A stretch of DNA of 50,460 nt, taken from positions 1 to 50,460 of the forward strand of contig JAQYOU010000074.1 in NCBI GenBank assembly GCA_028727105.1. Reading direction: 5' to 3'. The notes beneath the pieces are model-generated. The model did not search any database. It was not told where the DNA came from and saw only the letters and a program-made list of their open reading frames with translations. Positions 7,823 through 16,909 of this stretch are shown here, one piece after another; position 1 is the stretch's first letter, and each line of letters opens with the position of its first letter. The position numbers and the translations under genes were made by a program. This DNA is from a bacterium. GTDB lineage: Bacteria; Bacillota; Clostridia; Lachnospirales; Lachnospiraceae.

Positions 7823-7876
7823 GAGTATCAAGGGTGGACATGCGAGCTGCATGATACCCTTGATGCTCCTTTTTTA
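7823..7876. terminator. Strong bidirectional terminator
   Basis: GAGTATCAAGGGT pairs with ACCCTTGATGCTC (one G-T pair), with an inner CATGC/GCATG hairpin. T-runs lie on both sides, so it can end the decayed toxin-antitoxin unit on the plus strand and the DMT transporter gene on the minus strand. Confidence 0.85.
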
Positions 7877-7923
7877 TGCATGATGCCAAATCTCTTGAAA
7901 GAATTTCCATTCCGCCCGCACGC

Positions 7924-8859
7924 TCAGGCAGCTTTCTCATCTCCGCGATTTACGATATAAATACCGCCGCACACAAGCACCAGAGAAATCATGCAAATGA
8001 TACCCAGGCTGCCTGCCTCACGCAGGAAAATTGCGGACAGGATCACGCCGAACACCGGGTTCATAAAGCCGAATACCGCCACCCGGGAGATGGGATTGTA
8101 CTTTAACAGCACACCCCACAGGGAATATGCCACCGCAGATACAATTGCAAGGTACACAAGCATCGCGATTCCCGCCGGAGTCACCACAGTCAGCCGTCCG
8201 CCAAACAATACTCCGCAGCCGATCATGATCAGGCCGCCAAGCACAAACTGCCAACCGCTGAGCACAACCGGATCTTCCTCCTTGGAATAGCGCTTCAGAT
8301 AAACGGATGAAAACGCATACGCAACCGTGGATAATACAATACACCCGTCACCCAGCAGTGCAAAACCGCCTGCGCCCACATCTCCGGTCAGATTCACCAG
8401 CACCACACCGGCAAATCCGATGACGCTTCCTACGATTTTTCGAACGGTGAGCGGCTCCTGATGAAAAATCAGGCTCGCCACTAAAATAGCGATAAATACG
8501 TTTACGCCCTCGATAATGGAGGCACGTACACCGGAGGTGTGCGCCAGTCCCACATAAAAAAACAGATACTGCGCTACGGTTTGCAGCATGCATAGCTTCA
8601 CGATCTTTGCCCCGGAGCCTTTTCTTGGGATCAGCCATCTGCGGCTCAGTGCTGAACCGATCAAAAGCGCCAGCACGCCCGCCAGCGTAAATCGCAGACC
8701 TGCAAATAATATCTGTGTCGCCACCGCATCCGATGGAATATCAAACAACCGGTATCCGATCTTGATACATGGAAATGCACTGCCCCACAGAGCACAGCAG
8801 AGCATTGCTCCCAGCCACACGACAACCGTTTTTGTCATAAAAGATTCTTGTTTTTTCAT
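7924..8859 (-). CDS. EamA/DMT-family transporter
   Basis: An integral membrane protein of 311 residues with ten hydrophobic segments arranged as two EamA repeats (about residues 12-145 and 165-300). Characteristic motifs are A-L-W-G-S-A-F-P near 22 and A-Y-S-L-W-G near 245, the latter marking the second repeat. Such proteins export or import amino acids, nucleosides or other small metabolites; specificity cannot be read here. ATG 8859 follows AAGGAAC by 7 bases. The N-terminus is cytoplasmic and basic (KKQESFMTK). It lies 79 bp after the TRIC gene on the same strand and may share its transcript. Confidence 0.9.
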   Translation of the reverse strand: MKKQESFMTKTVVVWLGAMLCCALWGSAFPCIKIGYRLFDIPSDAVATQILFAGLRFTLAGVLALLIGSALSRRWLIPRKGSGAKIVKLCMLQTVAQYLFFYVGLAHTSGVRASIIEGVNVFIAILVASLIFHQEPLTVRKIVGSVIGFAGVVLVNLTGDVGAGGFALLGDGCIVLSTVAYAFSSVYLKRYSKEEDPVVLSGWQFVLGGLIMIGCGVLFGGRLTVVTPAGIAMLVYLAIVSAVAYSLWGVLLKYNPISRVAVFGFMNPVFGVILSAIFLREAGSLGIICMISLVLVCGGIYIVNRGDEKAA

Positions 8860-8938
8860 ATGTAATGTTCCTTTTCGGTAAAAATATCAAGCATTTCTGT
8901 CTTTTCGGGTACACGGTCAGTACTCCGGCTACCATTCT

Positions 8939-9571
8939 CTACTCCGGCAGCTCCACCCGCGGCAGATTCCACTCATAATGCGCCGCCAAAAGCCGCAGCA
9001 ATACAACCAGAAACAGGCTGATCAGCACGGCTGCACGCGGATATCCCAGACGCTGTATTCCCAGATATGCCACTGCCCCCGCAATGGATGCCGTTGCATA
9101 TACATGCTTGCGAAAAATATAGGGCACGTTTCCGGCAAAAATATCCCGAAGCAGACCTCCGCCCACACCCGTGATCACACCGACAAAGAGCAGGATCGCC
9201 GTACCATGATAGTCCGTCTGCTGCTGCACACCCTGAATCCCCAGCACCGTAAACGCGCCCAGCCCAAAGGCGTCTGTAATGAGCAGTGCCTGGTTCCAAA
9301 GGATGCTGTGAACCGGCTTCTTCCGACGGGACAAAATGGCTCCTGCTAAAAACGCCGCAAATGCTGTCACCAGTGCGATCAGCGCATTGGTAGGGTTGCG
9401 GAAGGAGGCCGGCGGCAGCTTTCCGATGACCAGATCACGGATGATCCCGCCCCCAACTGCTGTCACAAGTCCCAGCACCAGCACGCCCAACAGATCCATT
9501 TTCTTTTTCATTGCTTCGATCGCGCCTGAAATGGAAAATGCGATCGTTCCCAAAAATTCCAATAAAAGCAT
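8939..9571 (-). CDS. TRIC/UPF0126-family cation channel protein
   Basis: A 210-residue membrane protein of seven hydrophobic segments formed by two similar halves. Each half carries the family motif: G-G-G-I-I-R-D near residue 42 and G-G-G-L-L-R-D near 142. These Gly-rich stretches and Arg-Asp pairs line the pore of bacterial trimeric intracellular cation channels, the family once called UPF0126 (E. coli YadS). Ion conduction is known for some homologues; physiological role in bacteria is unclear. ATG 9571 follows GGGGATAG. It is 27 bp downstream of the M20 amidohydrolase and probably co-transcribed. Confidence 0.9.
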   Translation of the reverse strand: MLLLEFLGTIAFSISGAIEAMKKKMDLLGVLVLGLVTAVGGGIIRDLVIGKLPPASFRNPTNALIALVTAFAAFLAGAILSRRKKPVHSILWNQALLITDAFGLGAFTVLGIQGVQQQTDYHGTAILLFVGVITGVGGGLLRDIFAGNVPYIFRKHVYATASIAGAVAYLGIQRLGYPRAAVLISLFLVVLLRLLAAHYEWNLPRVELPE

Positions 9572-9598
9572 CGTATCTATCCCCTTACCGTATCTGCT

Positions 9599-10831
9599 TT
9601 ATTTATGCTCTTCCAGCCAGCGCATCGCTGTATACGCATAGACGGCACTTCCGCCGGCCAGCGCATCCTCGTCAAATTTCACCATCGGATGATGCTGCGG
9701 ATACTGATAGCCCTTCTCGGGCTGTCCTGCTGCCAGCGCCAGCATGATGGCAGGGACCTCCTGGCTGACATACGCAAAATCCTCAGATCCTGCTGTCTTG
9801 GAAGATTTTCCGCCGCCTCCCATGGCATTCAGCTGTGCCACAGAAAATGCCTGTCCTTCACCCAACAATTCCTTTACATATTTATCCGCACACTCTGATA
9901 AATCTTTATCGTTCACAAGTGTCGGGCATCCACTTCCGAATGTCACCTGTGCCTCTGCGCGGAAGGACTTAGCAATTCCTTCTGATACTTCTGTTAAACG
10001 CTGCTTCAAAAATGCACGTGTTTCCTCATCAAAGGTGCGGATGCTTCCACCCATGGTAGCAGTGTCGGGAATGGCATTCGCAGCCTTTCCTGCATGCATC
10101 GTTCCGATGGTCATCACCGCCTGATCACCCATGGCAAGCTCTCTCGCATGGATCTCCTGTAATGCGATCAAAATGTGCGCAGCTGCATTCAAGGGGTCCA
10201 CGCCGGCGTTTGGCATGGAACCATGACAGCCCTTTCCCTGTACCTTGATCTCAAAATAATCTGCTGCCGGTGCACTGACGCCCGGTGCAGAAACAATAAC
10301 GGTTCCTGCCGGGAAGGGCATTCCTGCCATCACATGAATCATCAGTGCCGCATCCACCTTCGGATTTTCCAGAAGACCTGCTTCGATCATGTCATGAGAC
10401 CCTTCAAAAATCTCCTCCGCCGGCTGGAACATCAGCTTCACGGTTCCTTCAATCTCATCCTCATGCTCCTTCAAAAGCCGCGCCGCGCCCAGCAGCATGG
10501 AGGTGTGCATATCGTGTCCACAGGCATGCATACAACCATTATCGGATGCAAATTCCACATCTGCCTCCTCATGAATGGGCAGTGCATCCATATCGGCCCG
10601 AAGCATAAATACCTTTCCGGGCTTCTTTCCGCCTGCGAGGGCGACCAGACCTGCTTTTCCGCACTCCTTCGGCTCATAGCCAAGTGCTTCCAACTCTTTT
10701 TTTACATACGCAACGGTCTCCCGGATATCGAATCCCGTTCCGGGATGTGTGTGCAGATAACGCCTGTCTGATACGATCGTCTCGTGCAGCGCCTGCGCCT
10801 CATCCATAAATTTCTGTGCTGTCTCTTTCAT
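9599..10831 (-). CDS. M20-family amidohydrolase (N-acyl amino acid/hippurate hydrolase type)
   Basis: A dinuclear metal hydrolase of 410 residues that removes acyl groups from amino acids or similar amides. Landmarks: R-R-Y-L-H-T-H-P-G-T-G-F near 23-34, L-R-A-D-M-D-A-L-P-I near 77-86, the metal-binding H-A-C-G-H-D-M-H near 102-109, the catalytic pair in Q-P-A-E-E near 137, I-H-V near 165, and a C-terminal A-G-S-E-D-F near 350. A lid domain of about 110 residues interrupts the catalytic core, as usual for the family. No signal peptide is seen, so it acts in the cytoplasm. ATG 10831 follows an AGGAGG site. The DMT transporter and TRIC channel genes follow it, hinting at uptake or export linked to acyl amino acid turnover. 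Confidence 0.9.
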   Translation of the reverse strand: MKETAQKFMDEAQALHETIVSDRRYLHTHPGTGFDIRETVAYVKKELEALGYEPKECGKAGLVALAGGKKPGKVFMLRADMDALPIHEEADVEFASDNGCMHACGHDMHTSMLLGAARLLKEHEDEIEGTVKLMFQPAEEIFEGSHDMIEAGLLENPKVDAALMIHVMAGMPFPAGTVIVSAPGVSAPAADYFEIKVQGKGCHGSMPNAGVDPLNAAAHILIALQEIHARELAMGDQAVMTIGTMHAGKAANAIPDTATMGGSIRTFDEETRAFLKQRLTEVSEGIAKSFRAEAQVTFGSGCPTLVNDKDLSECADKYVKELLGEGQAFSVAQLNAMGGGGKSSKTAGSEDFAYVSQEVPAIMLALAAGQPEKGYQYPQHHPMVKFDEDALAGGSAVYAYTAMRWLEEHK

Positions 10832-10898
10832 CTGTTGATCCTCCTGTTATGCAACTATATCTATTTTTTCCCGTAACTGCTTATTTTATAAATACAAA

Positions 10899-10931
10899 AG
10901 AGGTCTTTCGCCTCTTCACGAAAGAACCTCT
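10899..10931 (-). terminator. Terminator after the chemoreceptor gene
   Basis: AGAGGTTCTTTCG pairs with CGAAAGACCTCT (one bulged base) around a short loop. A T-rich tract follows on the minus strand. Confidence 0.75.
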
Positions 10932-10956
10932 CTTTTTATTCTAAAACCCATTCAGA

Positions 10957-12660
10957 CTAGAATTTAAACTTGCGTGTCTGTTCATTCAACTGCTCACTCA
11001 GATCAGCAAGCACCACCGTTTCATCCTTGCAGCGGTCAATATTTTCTGTCAGTGTATACATGCTTGCACTGGTCTCCTGCGTAGAAGCCGCATTTTCCTC
11101 AGCGATCGCTGCCAGCTGCTCAATGACATTGCTCACGCCATTTTTCAGATTGTTAATAGAACTGGTCTGATCAAAAATCTCTTTGGATGCTACGGAAACA
11201 AGCTCCATTTCACGTTTCAGCCCGCTGAAAGATGAGGTTGTCAGTTCCAGTCTCTCCGCCTGTTCCTTCGATGCCACGCTCAGATCATGCATCTTTGCAA
11301 CGCCCTCCTGGGAATTTGCAATGAGCTCATGAACGATCGCCTCGATCTGCTCTGCACTGTTTGCAGAATCTTCTGCCAGCTTTCGGATCTGCTCTGCCAC
11401 CACCGCAAATCCTCGTCCACTCTCTCCGGCTCTTGCAGCCTCAATGGACGCATTCAGTGACAACAGGTTTGTCTGCGATGCAATATCCTGAATGGCAACC
11501 ACAGCCTCATTGATCTTTTCCGCAGACTGATTGGTGCGGTCTGTCTGCTCTGTGACTACGCTGATCGTCTCCGCCGTCCAGTCATTGATGCGGACCAGAT
11601 CGTTCAACGTATTCGCAGACTCTGCTGCCAGCGCGTTCATCTTTTTAATAGAGTTCTCCAGCGAATCCACACTCGTACTGTTGGATTCAATCGCATTACC
11701 AATATCAACAATATGTTCACTTGCCGTGGATGTTTCCTGTGCCTGGGAAGTGCTTCCTGTTGCGATTTCCTCCACTGCAACATTCACATTATCCACCGTC
11801 TGTACAATCTCTGAGAATCCCTTTGCAAACTGCTGGTTGCTCTCGGAAAGCTTTGCACCCTGGCCCTGGATCACACCAATAATATCACGCAGTTCATCGT
11901 GTAAGCTGCCAATCGACTTCGCGATCATGCCGATCTCATCTTTCCGTTTAGACAATACCTTTTCTTCTTCACTTTCTGTGAGGTCGAGATCCGCAACTTT
12001 ATCAACCACACCCGCCAGCACATGAAGCGGTCTGATCAGATTTCGGATCAATACTCCACCGATGACCGCAAGCAAAATTACAACTGCAAACAAAACGGCC
12101 AGCATGACATTTCTCGTCTGGATGACAGAGCGGAACGCATCTGCTTCATCTGCCGTCACAACCAAAATAAATGTACCACTTCCATTGATATAGTAAGATG
12201 CATACTTCATTGCACCATTGAACTCATAAGCCACACAATCCGGCTCTGCAATCTTTCCCTCTTTCAAGTCTGCCACCAGCTTTGTCACCACTTCATTCTC
12301 TACCGGTGATCCGATCTTCTCTGCCGTTGGATGGTAAAGCATGGTTCCATCTGATGACACAAGATAGGCATAGCTGCTGTCCATGCCCTCAATTTTAACT
12401 CCTGACAGGATCTGTCCAAGTGCCTCGCTGTTGCCAAGAAGCTCCTCTCCCTGGGTGGCCAGCACAGTCTGAATAATGTAACCATTTGTCTCCGCTGCTG
12501 AAAGCATATAACTCTGTACCAGTGACCGTGTTGATTTCTGAGTTTGTTCGATCGAAATTGTCATCAAGAGGATGGCAGCTGCCAAAATTCCAGCCACAAA
12601 AAGGCATACCTGCTTAAATACCATAGAATGTGAAAATGCTACCTTTTTCCTACGCTTCAT
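10957..12660 (-). CDS. Methyl-accepting chemotaxis protein with extracellular Cache-type sensor
   Basis: A membrane chemoreceptor of 567 residues that signals through CheA/CheW to the flagella. A first membrane helix lies near residues 14-34, followed by an extracellular sensor of about 145 residues with the Cache-like [15 protein letters not shown] motif near 95-109. A second helix spans about 183-205, then HAMP (205-260) and the cytoplasmic hairpin. The highly conserved tip reads [21 protein letters not shown] near 390-410. No CheR-binding pentapeptide is present at the C-terminus. It stands alone with its own terminator. Ligand unknown; single-Cache receptors often bind organic acids or amino acids. 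Confidence 0.95.
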   Translation of the reverse strand: MKRRKKVAFSHSMVFKQVCLFVAGILAAAILLMTISIEQTQKSTRSLVQSYMLSAAETNGYIIQTVLATQGEELLGNSEALGQILSGVKIEGMDSSYAYLVSSDGTMLYHPTAEKIGSPVENEVVTKLVADLKEGKIAEPDCVAYEFNGAMKYASYYINGSGTFILVVTADEADAFRSVIQTRNVMLAVLFAVVILLAVIGGVLIRNLIRPLHVLAGVVDKVADLDLTESEEEKVLSKRKDEIGMIAKSIGSLHDELRDIIGVIQGQGAKLSESNQQFAKGFSEIVQTVDNVNVAVEEIATGSTSQAQETSTASEHIVDIGNAIESNSTSVDSLENSIKKMNALAAESANTLNDLVRINDWTAETISVVTEQTDRTNQSAEKINEAVVAIQDIASQTNLLSLNASIEAARAGESGRGFAVVAEQIRKLAEDSANSAEQIEAIVHELIANSQEGVAKMHDLSVASKEQAERLELTTSSFSGLKREMELVSVASKEIFDQTSSINNLKNGVSNVIEQLAAIAEENAASTQETSASMYTLTENIDRCKDETVVLADLSEQLNEQTRKFKF

Positions 12661-12809
12661 GATTTAATTCCTCCAACTACTAATCTTTTGTATGTTTATA
12701 CACTATCAGCATACACTTTCATTCTAGCACAACGCTTCTTCCTCGTCCAGTCAAAATCCGAGCAATATAATAAGGATTTTGACTGTCTGATCCGATTTGA
12801 AAAACAAAA

Positions 12810-12838
12810 AAATTCCGACCCGTGATGGATCGGAATTT
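12810..12838 (-). terminator. Terminator after the DUF6465-like gene
   Basis: AAATTCCGA and TCGGAATTT form a perfect 9 bp stem. A T-rich tract (TTTTTTTGTTTT on the minus strand) follows. Confidence 0.85.
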
Positions 12839-12851
12839 AAGTAATTTATTA

Positions 12852-13301
12852 TTAGAATAAGTCTACTCTTCCTGCAACCTTATCGTTGATCACATAGTAT
12901 GCAGATCTGTCTTCGGGCTTTAAATAAATCTTTAAAGACTTGATAGAAGAAGCTCTGTGTCCCTGCTCTACGTACTCAGCCTTGATCTTCTCTACAACAG
13001 TTGCCACAGATGACTCACCAGGTCCGTACTGTACGTAAATCTCTGTAACTGCCTCTTCCTTCTTTGCAGGCTTTGCTGCAGCCTTCTTTGCTGCGGGCTT
13101 GCGTCCGGCCTTCTTTTCCTCCTTTGCGGGAGCTGCCTTCTCAACCTCAGCCTTTACTGCTTCTGCGGCCTTTTCTTCAACCTTGACTGCCTCTGCCTTA
13201 ACCTCTTCAACCTTTGCCTCTACAGCCTTTGCTACGGGCTTTACTACTTCCTCAACCTTTTTCGCTACAGTATTCTTTGCATTAGAAGTTACCTTTGCCA
13301 T
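12852..13301 (-). CDS. DUF6465-like protein with Lys/Ala/Glu-rich N-terminal tail
   Basis: About 149 residues in two parts. Residues 1-90 are low-complexity: blocks of V-K-A-E, K-K-A and A-K-P resemble a histone H1 tail or a long charged helix. Residues 91-149 form a compact domain (E-I-Y-V-Q-Y-G ... K-I-Y-L-K-P-E-D-R-S-A-Y-Y-V-I-N-D) that I associate, from memory, with DUF6465 of Lachnospiraceae. No function is known. ATG 13301 is chosen because an AGGAGG lies 8 bases upstream; a longer frame beginning at 13343 would read through that site. It lies 32 bp after the HPr-like gene and before a strong terminator, so the two form a small operon. The A/K-rich tail suggests nucleic-acid or membrane binding, which is inference. 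Confidence 0.75.
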   Translation of the reverse strand: MAKVTSNAKNTVAKKVEEVVKPVAKAVEAKVEEVKAEAVKVEEKAAEAVKAEVEKAAPAKEEKKAGRKPAAKKAAAKPAKKEEAVTEIYVQYGPGESSVATVVEKIKAEYVEQGHRASSIKSLKIYLKPEDRSAYYVINDKVAGRVDLF

Positions 13302-13333
13302 TTCCATGTCCTCCTGTGAACTGAATTTTGTTA

Positions 13334-13588
13334 CTAGCTGCAAACCAAAAACTTTTCCATTGCTACAAGTGCTTCCTGCTCGTCGCTTCCATCCGCTACG
13401 ATATTAACGGTCATCCCCTCTGTCGGGTTGAATGCCATGATACCCATAATGCTCTTTGCATTGATCTTGCGGTTATCGTTCTCAAGAACGATATTGCTGT
13501 CAAACTGACATGCAACCTGTACCAGCTCCGCAATGGGATTATCGTGCCCGCGACTCACATCTGATACTACAATTTCCTTATTACTCAT
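13334..13588 (-). CDS. HPr-family protein lacking the conserved Arg of the active-site loop
   Basis: An 84-residue protein that aligns without gaps to HPr of the sugar phosphotransferase system. The active-site region of B. subtilis HPr reads G-I-H-A-R-P-A; here it is R-G-H-D-N-P-I, so His-15 and Pro-18 remain but Arg-17 is Asn and Ala-16 is Asp. The regulatory Ser-46 region is intact (N-A-K-S-I-M-G-I-M). The pattern resembles Crh-like regulators that keep the Ser but not full phosphotransfer activity. ATG 13588 follows GAGGG by 8 bases. It precedes the DUF6465-like gene. Whether His can still be phosphorylated is unknown. Confidence 0.85.
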   Translation of the reverse strand: MSNKEIVVSDVSRGHDNPIAELVQVACQFDSNIVLENDNRKINAKSIMGIMAFNPTEGMTVNIVADGSDEQEALVAMEKFLVCS

Positions 13589-13626
13589 ACTCAATACCCT
13601 CTAAAATATGTACCCTCGTAGGTCTC

Positions 13627-13653
13627 TTATCAGCGAACGATCATCGCTGATAA
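13627..13653. other. Perfect 10 bp hairpin upstream of the HPr-like gene
   Basis: TTATCAGCGA and TCGCTGATAA flank a 7-base loop, in the 5' leader region of the HPr-like gene. There is no T-run on either side, so it is not a standard terminator; it could be a repressor site or an mRNA structure. Confidence 0.5.
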
Positions 13654-13711
13654 TAGCTTATGACGGCATGCACTGTAAAAGTCCGCACGCCATCTCTTTT
13701 ATATATACCGT

Positions 13712-13738
13712 AAAAACCCTTATTTTTCAAGGGATTTT
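13712..13738 (-). terminator. Probable terminator after the 802-residue protein
   Basis: On the minus strand AAAATCCCTT and AAGGGTTTTT form a short stem around seven bases, with the T-run partly in the stem. It lies about 60 bp after the stop of the upstream gene. Confidence 0.6.
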
Positions 13739-13798
13739 CGCATTTCTGTTAAAACCGTATGAATATCTTGTCATTTCTTATGCTTTTTTATGCAATTT

Positions 13799-16207
13799 TT
13801 ATTGCAAAAAAGCGGTGTATCTGCAATCATGCGCACGAAATTCTGTTTCCACATCTGTGATGGGCTTTCGAAGCGTTGTATGGCTCGCGGTATCATATAC
13901 CCAGACATTTGCCGAATCGTAACCCAGTATCAGCACTTTTTCTCCGCTTTTGGGGGTGATCAGAACCGGAATTCCCTCACTCACATAATAGAGCATCTGC
14001 GTCAGCCTGCAGCCGGTCAGATCATATGCCCTGGCATCCGGGAAAGCGGCCGGCATTTGGTTCACATCGAAATCCTCCGGCAATGTGATCGGTGAGCAGA
14101 CCAGTCGTTTTGCCCGCTTCCAAACCGGCTTTAAGGATCCGTCAACGACAACACCCATCTGCTCATCTGCTTCCATGATTGCTTCCGCCAGATCTGAGTG
14201 GAACGACTGACAGCTGCCCTTTGCATAGGTGTAATAACCTTCCCATGGATGCTCCGGTGTTAATTCGATCTCCGTTAATTCTTCCTGAAGCACCTCCTTC
14301 GATGTCACGATCCCGGCATTCCTGTGCTCGGCCTTTGCACTCAGGCGGATCTGTACCTGCATCTGCTTTACATTGTCATAAGCCTGACAGATATTGTCAT
14401 CTAAAATGCCCTCACCTTCGTGATTAAGGATCGTATCTGCTTCTACTTCCACATAATCATTGGCGACCCGTTTGACACGCTGGAGCGTGATGACATATTC
14501 ATCAATGCTCACATCCGAAATAAAATAATCATCCTTGGCATATTCCTTTATTTTCTCACCGCTTGTCACGTTATAGATCACAACCCGGCTCATAGGTACG
14601 CTTCCATCTGCGATGGGAGGATTGTCTCCCTGAATGACACCATATACAAGATCATCCTCCAAAAAACCGATCGGATACAGTGTTTGTCCGCTTTCTGCCT
14701 CCAGCATATCGGTGCGCTCCAGCTCAAGATCTGCAACCGCCAGTCCTCCTCCGATGGACGGATCCTGTTTCCAGACCAGCAGACGCCGATCCCCGGAGGC
14801 ACAATAATCCTCGCTTCCAAGACCTTCTGCCAATGTCTTTACACTGTAATCTTCACCGCTGATGCGATAGATCGTTCCCTCCATCATACAGTACAGATTT
14901 CCCTCCGCACTTTCATAGAGAACGTCACCCATATCTGTTTTCAGGCGGCTGTAGGACTTGTCAGACTTCACAAATACCAGTTCTTCTACCGTGGCAGCCA
15001 GACTATCAAAATGACACACGGACACGCCCACCTGTCCCTCATGCGCGCCGCGATTCATGTATCCGTATACGGCAAAGTCCACGCTTCCACTCTCGTCTAT
15101 AGCGAGAATGCGGATATCATGCGCAGCGTAGTTTTCGCGAATGTCCATACCTTCATAACCCCGGAAGCTGAAGATACGGTATAAGGTGCCATTATTTTCG
15201 TTGTAGCTCCACAGCTCACCCTCTTGTACAAAGCAGGTAATTTGTCCGCTCTCATTCTTTTTATATTCAACACGATCGTCTCTGATTCCTAATTGGATAA
15301 AATTATCTGTAAAATTTTCACCATCCGCCCGGAAGATCTGGCTGATGCTCCGCTCAAAATTGTGCAGATAACAGCGCTGTCCCTCTTCATTGTAGCTGAC
15401 CCGGTAGTATTCCTTTGCATTATAATACTCCAGTTCACCGCCTTCACCCTTCGCCGTCAGCACATAATCCAGCGTGATCACCGCGTAATTGTCACTGATA
15501 TCCGCGATGGTGAGCACGGATTCTGTGAGCTGTTGGCACTCAAAGTCTGCCCACGATACCTGCTGCAGGCTGGAATTGATCGTTACAAGGTTCAGGTTAT
15601 TGTTTTCTACGGAGCTGTCCGGTTCCAGATAAGTGGATAACTGATCCGCATGATCTTTGTCCATCGTATCTTCATGAAACTGATTTACGAATTCCAGATA
15701 ATCATCCAGATGCTCCTCCTGTTTCTGGATCAGTCGGGTATAGTAACGGATCGTATCCCCGCCGCTTTCCAGCAAAAACAACAGCTGGTATTCCTCGCTC
15801 TCCTCCAGCAGATTTTCCAGCACCAGATCCAGATGCAGAATGTCGCCCTTTGTTGTATAGCCCTCGCAAGTGCGGTTCGCGATCAGGCGCTCACCGTCGA
15901 GGCTGCGGATCTCATAACCGATCCGGTCGATCTGTCTGCCATACGTATTGATCTCCACTGTAACTGCGCGGTCATCCTGGATGGAAACCACGCTGTCACG
16001 CATGGTTGTCATATCCATTTTTTCACGATAACCGTGCAATTCTCCCACCAGATAATCCCCATGATAAACGGACAGCACGGGATACGATGCCACTGACATC
16101 TCGGTTGTAAGGTTCACACTGTTCTGATTTGTAAAATATCCGAACGTAAAGACTGCTGCCAAAAAGCACACGGTCAATACGACTGCTTTTATGATTCCTT
16201 TTTTCAC
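13799..16207 (-). CDS. Large membrane-anchored extracellular protein, function unknown
   Basis: An 802-residue protein with a single N-terminal hydrophobic helix (residues about 7-26, I-I-K-A-V-V-L-T-V-C-F-L-A-A-V-F) and the rest predicted outside the cell. Residues 30-200 look like beta-sandwich modules. Residues about 290-600 contain repeated strand-turn units with S-Y-N-E-N-N-G-T-L-Y-R-I-type motifs that suggest a beta-propeller. The last 110 residues (S-E-G-I-P-V-L-I-T ... V-L-I-L-G-Y-D-S-A-N-V-W-V-Y-D) resemble the C-terminal part of papain-like C39 domains, but the Cys/His pair is not convincing, so activity is doubtful. No sortase or dockerin signal. Its stretch ends at a hairpin, and the HPr-like gene follows. 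I do not recognise the full-length family. Confidence 0.7.
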   Translation of the reverse strand: MKKGIIKAVVLTVCFLAAVFTFGYFTNQNSVNLTTEMSVASYPVLSVYHGDYLVGELHGYREKMDMTTMRDSVVSIQDDRAVTVEINTYGRQIDRIGYEIRSLDGERLIANRTCEGYTTKGDILHLDLVLENLLEESEEYQLLFLLESGGDTIRYYTRLIQKQEEHLDDYLEFVNQFHEDTMDKDHADQLSTYLEPDSSVENNNLNLVTINSSLQQVSWADFECQQLTESVLTIADISDNYAVITLDYVLTAKGEGGELEYYNAKEYYRVSYNEEGQRCYLHNFERSISQIFRADGENFTDNFIQLGIRDDRVEYKKNESGQITCFVQEGELWSYNENNGTLYRIFSFRGYEGMDIRENYAAHDIRILAIDESGSVDFAVYGYMNRGAHEGQVGVSVCHFDSLAATVEELVFVKSDKSYSRLKTDMGDVLYESAEGNLYCMMEGTIYRISGEDYSVKTLAEGLGSEDYCASGDRRLLVWKQDPSIGGGLAVADLELERTDMLEAESGQTLYPIGFLEDDLVYGVIQGDNPPIADGSVPMSRVVIYNVTSGEKIKEYAKDDYFISDVSIDEYVITLQRVKRVANDYVEVEADTILNHEGEGILDDNICQAYDNVKQMQVQIRLSAKAEHRNAGIVTSKEVLQEELTEIELTPEHPWEGYYTYAKGSCQSFHSDLAEAIMEADEQMGVVVDGSLKPVWKRAKRLVCSPITLPEDFDVNQMPAAFPDARAYDLTGCRLTQMLYYVSEGIPVLITPKSGEKVLILGYDSANVWVYDTASHTTLRKPITDVETEFRAHDCRYTAFLQ

Positions 16208-16231
16208 TCTTGTTCCTCATTTCAAAAAATA

Positions 16232-16264
16232 TAGAGAGTGCCCGTTTCTTTCGGACACTCCCTA
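16232..16264 (-). terminator. Terminator after the Met/Arg-rich protein
   Basis: TAGGGAGTGTCCG and CGGGCACTCTCTA form a 13-position stem with two imperfect pairs around a short A-rich loop. A T-rich tract follows on the minus strand. Confidence 0.75.
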
Positions 16265-16300
16265 TTGTAATGCGTTTTTCGTCAAACCTCAACTATTACT

Positions 16301-16861
16301 TTACCAAAATCTTCGACACTGACGGCGTTTGCAGCGGCGCTTGTGCATTTCGTTATACAAAAGTACCTCGAGGAGATTTCGTCTGCCACGGTCAAAACGA
16401 AAATCGTCACGGTCTCCGCGGCCACGACGACGCACATTCATGGCATTCATTTCCTCGTCCGTCTCCATTCCGGGTCTCATGTCTGGCCGCATTTCCACAT
16501 TTGCTCCGGGCCTTGTCTCCGGTCTCATGTCACTGCCTCTGTCGGCTTCTTCCTTCGCCCGGCGCTCAGCATCCTCTCTGGCAAGCGCATTCTCGATCCG
16601 GTCACAGATGAGCAGCAAAGTCACCCGGTCCGGGTACTCATCATACATCATGCTGCCCTCATACTCAAGCTTATCTAATTCCTCTTCAACCTTCTTCTGC
16701 ATTTTCTTCGCATCTGCGGGATACATCTGTTGTAAATACTGCAGATCACGCTCGGTCTCCATCTCACTCATATATAGATCCGGATAGGGATACATGAGCG
16801 GGTACGGCATCTGCCGCATTTGCTGCATCTGGAAAAAGTAATCCCTCTGGTTAAAATCCAT
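16301..16861 (-). CDS. Conserved Met/Tyr/Arg-rich protein of spore formers, function unknown
   Basis: About 186 residues in three parts. Residues 1-35 are Met, Gln, Tyr and Pro rich (M-P-Y-P-L-M-Y-P-Y-P-D). Residues 36-95 form a conserved acidic helical domain with Y-P-x-x-A-K-K-M-Q-K-K-V-E-E-E-L-D and Y-D-E-Y-P-D-R-V-T-L-L-L-I-C-D-R-I. Residues 96-186 hold Met-Arg-Pro repeats and a strongly basic tail (R-R-R-G-R-G-D-R-D-D ... R-R-C-K-R-R-Q-C-R-R-F-W). From memory, similar short proteins are common in Clostridia, and the composition would fit a coat or spore-surface protein. That is inference. ATG 16861 follows GGAG by 8 bases. It has its own terminator. Confidence 0.7.
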   Translation of the reverse strand: MDFNQRDYFFQMQQMRQMPYPLMYPYPDLYMSEMETERDLQYLQQMYPADAKKMQKKVEEELDKLEYEGSMMYDEYPDRVTLLLICDRIENALAREDAERRAKEEADRGSDMRPETRPGANVEMRPDMRPGMETDEEMNAMNVRRRGRGDRDDFRFDRGRRNLLEVLLYNEMHKRRCKRRQCRRFW

Positions 16862-16909
16862 CAAAATGACTCCAAAACAATGTTTTCTCTATAAGGTATG
16901 CAAAAAAAA

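Noticed and set aside
12661-12760. A sigma-D promoter before the chemoreceptor gene
   Set aside because: A GCTGATAG sequence resembles the -10 element, but no TAAA-like box lies 15 bases upstream.
13799-16207. Calling the large protein a C39 peptidase
   Set aside because: A catalytic Cys-His pair in the expected places could not be found, so the enzyme name is not justified.
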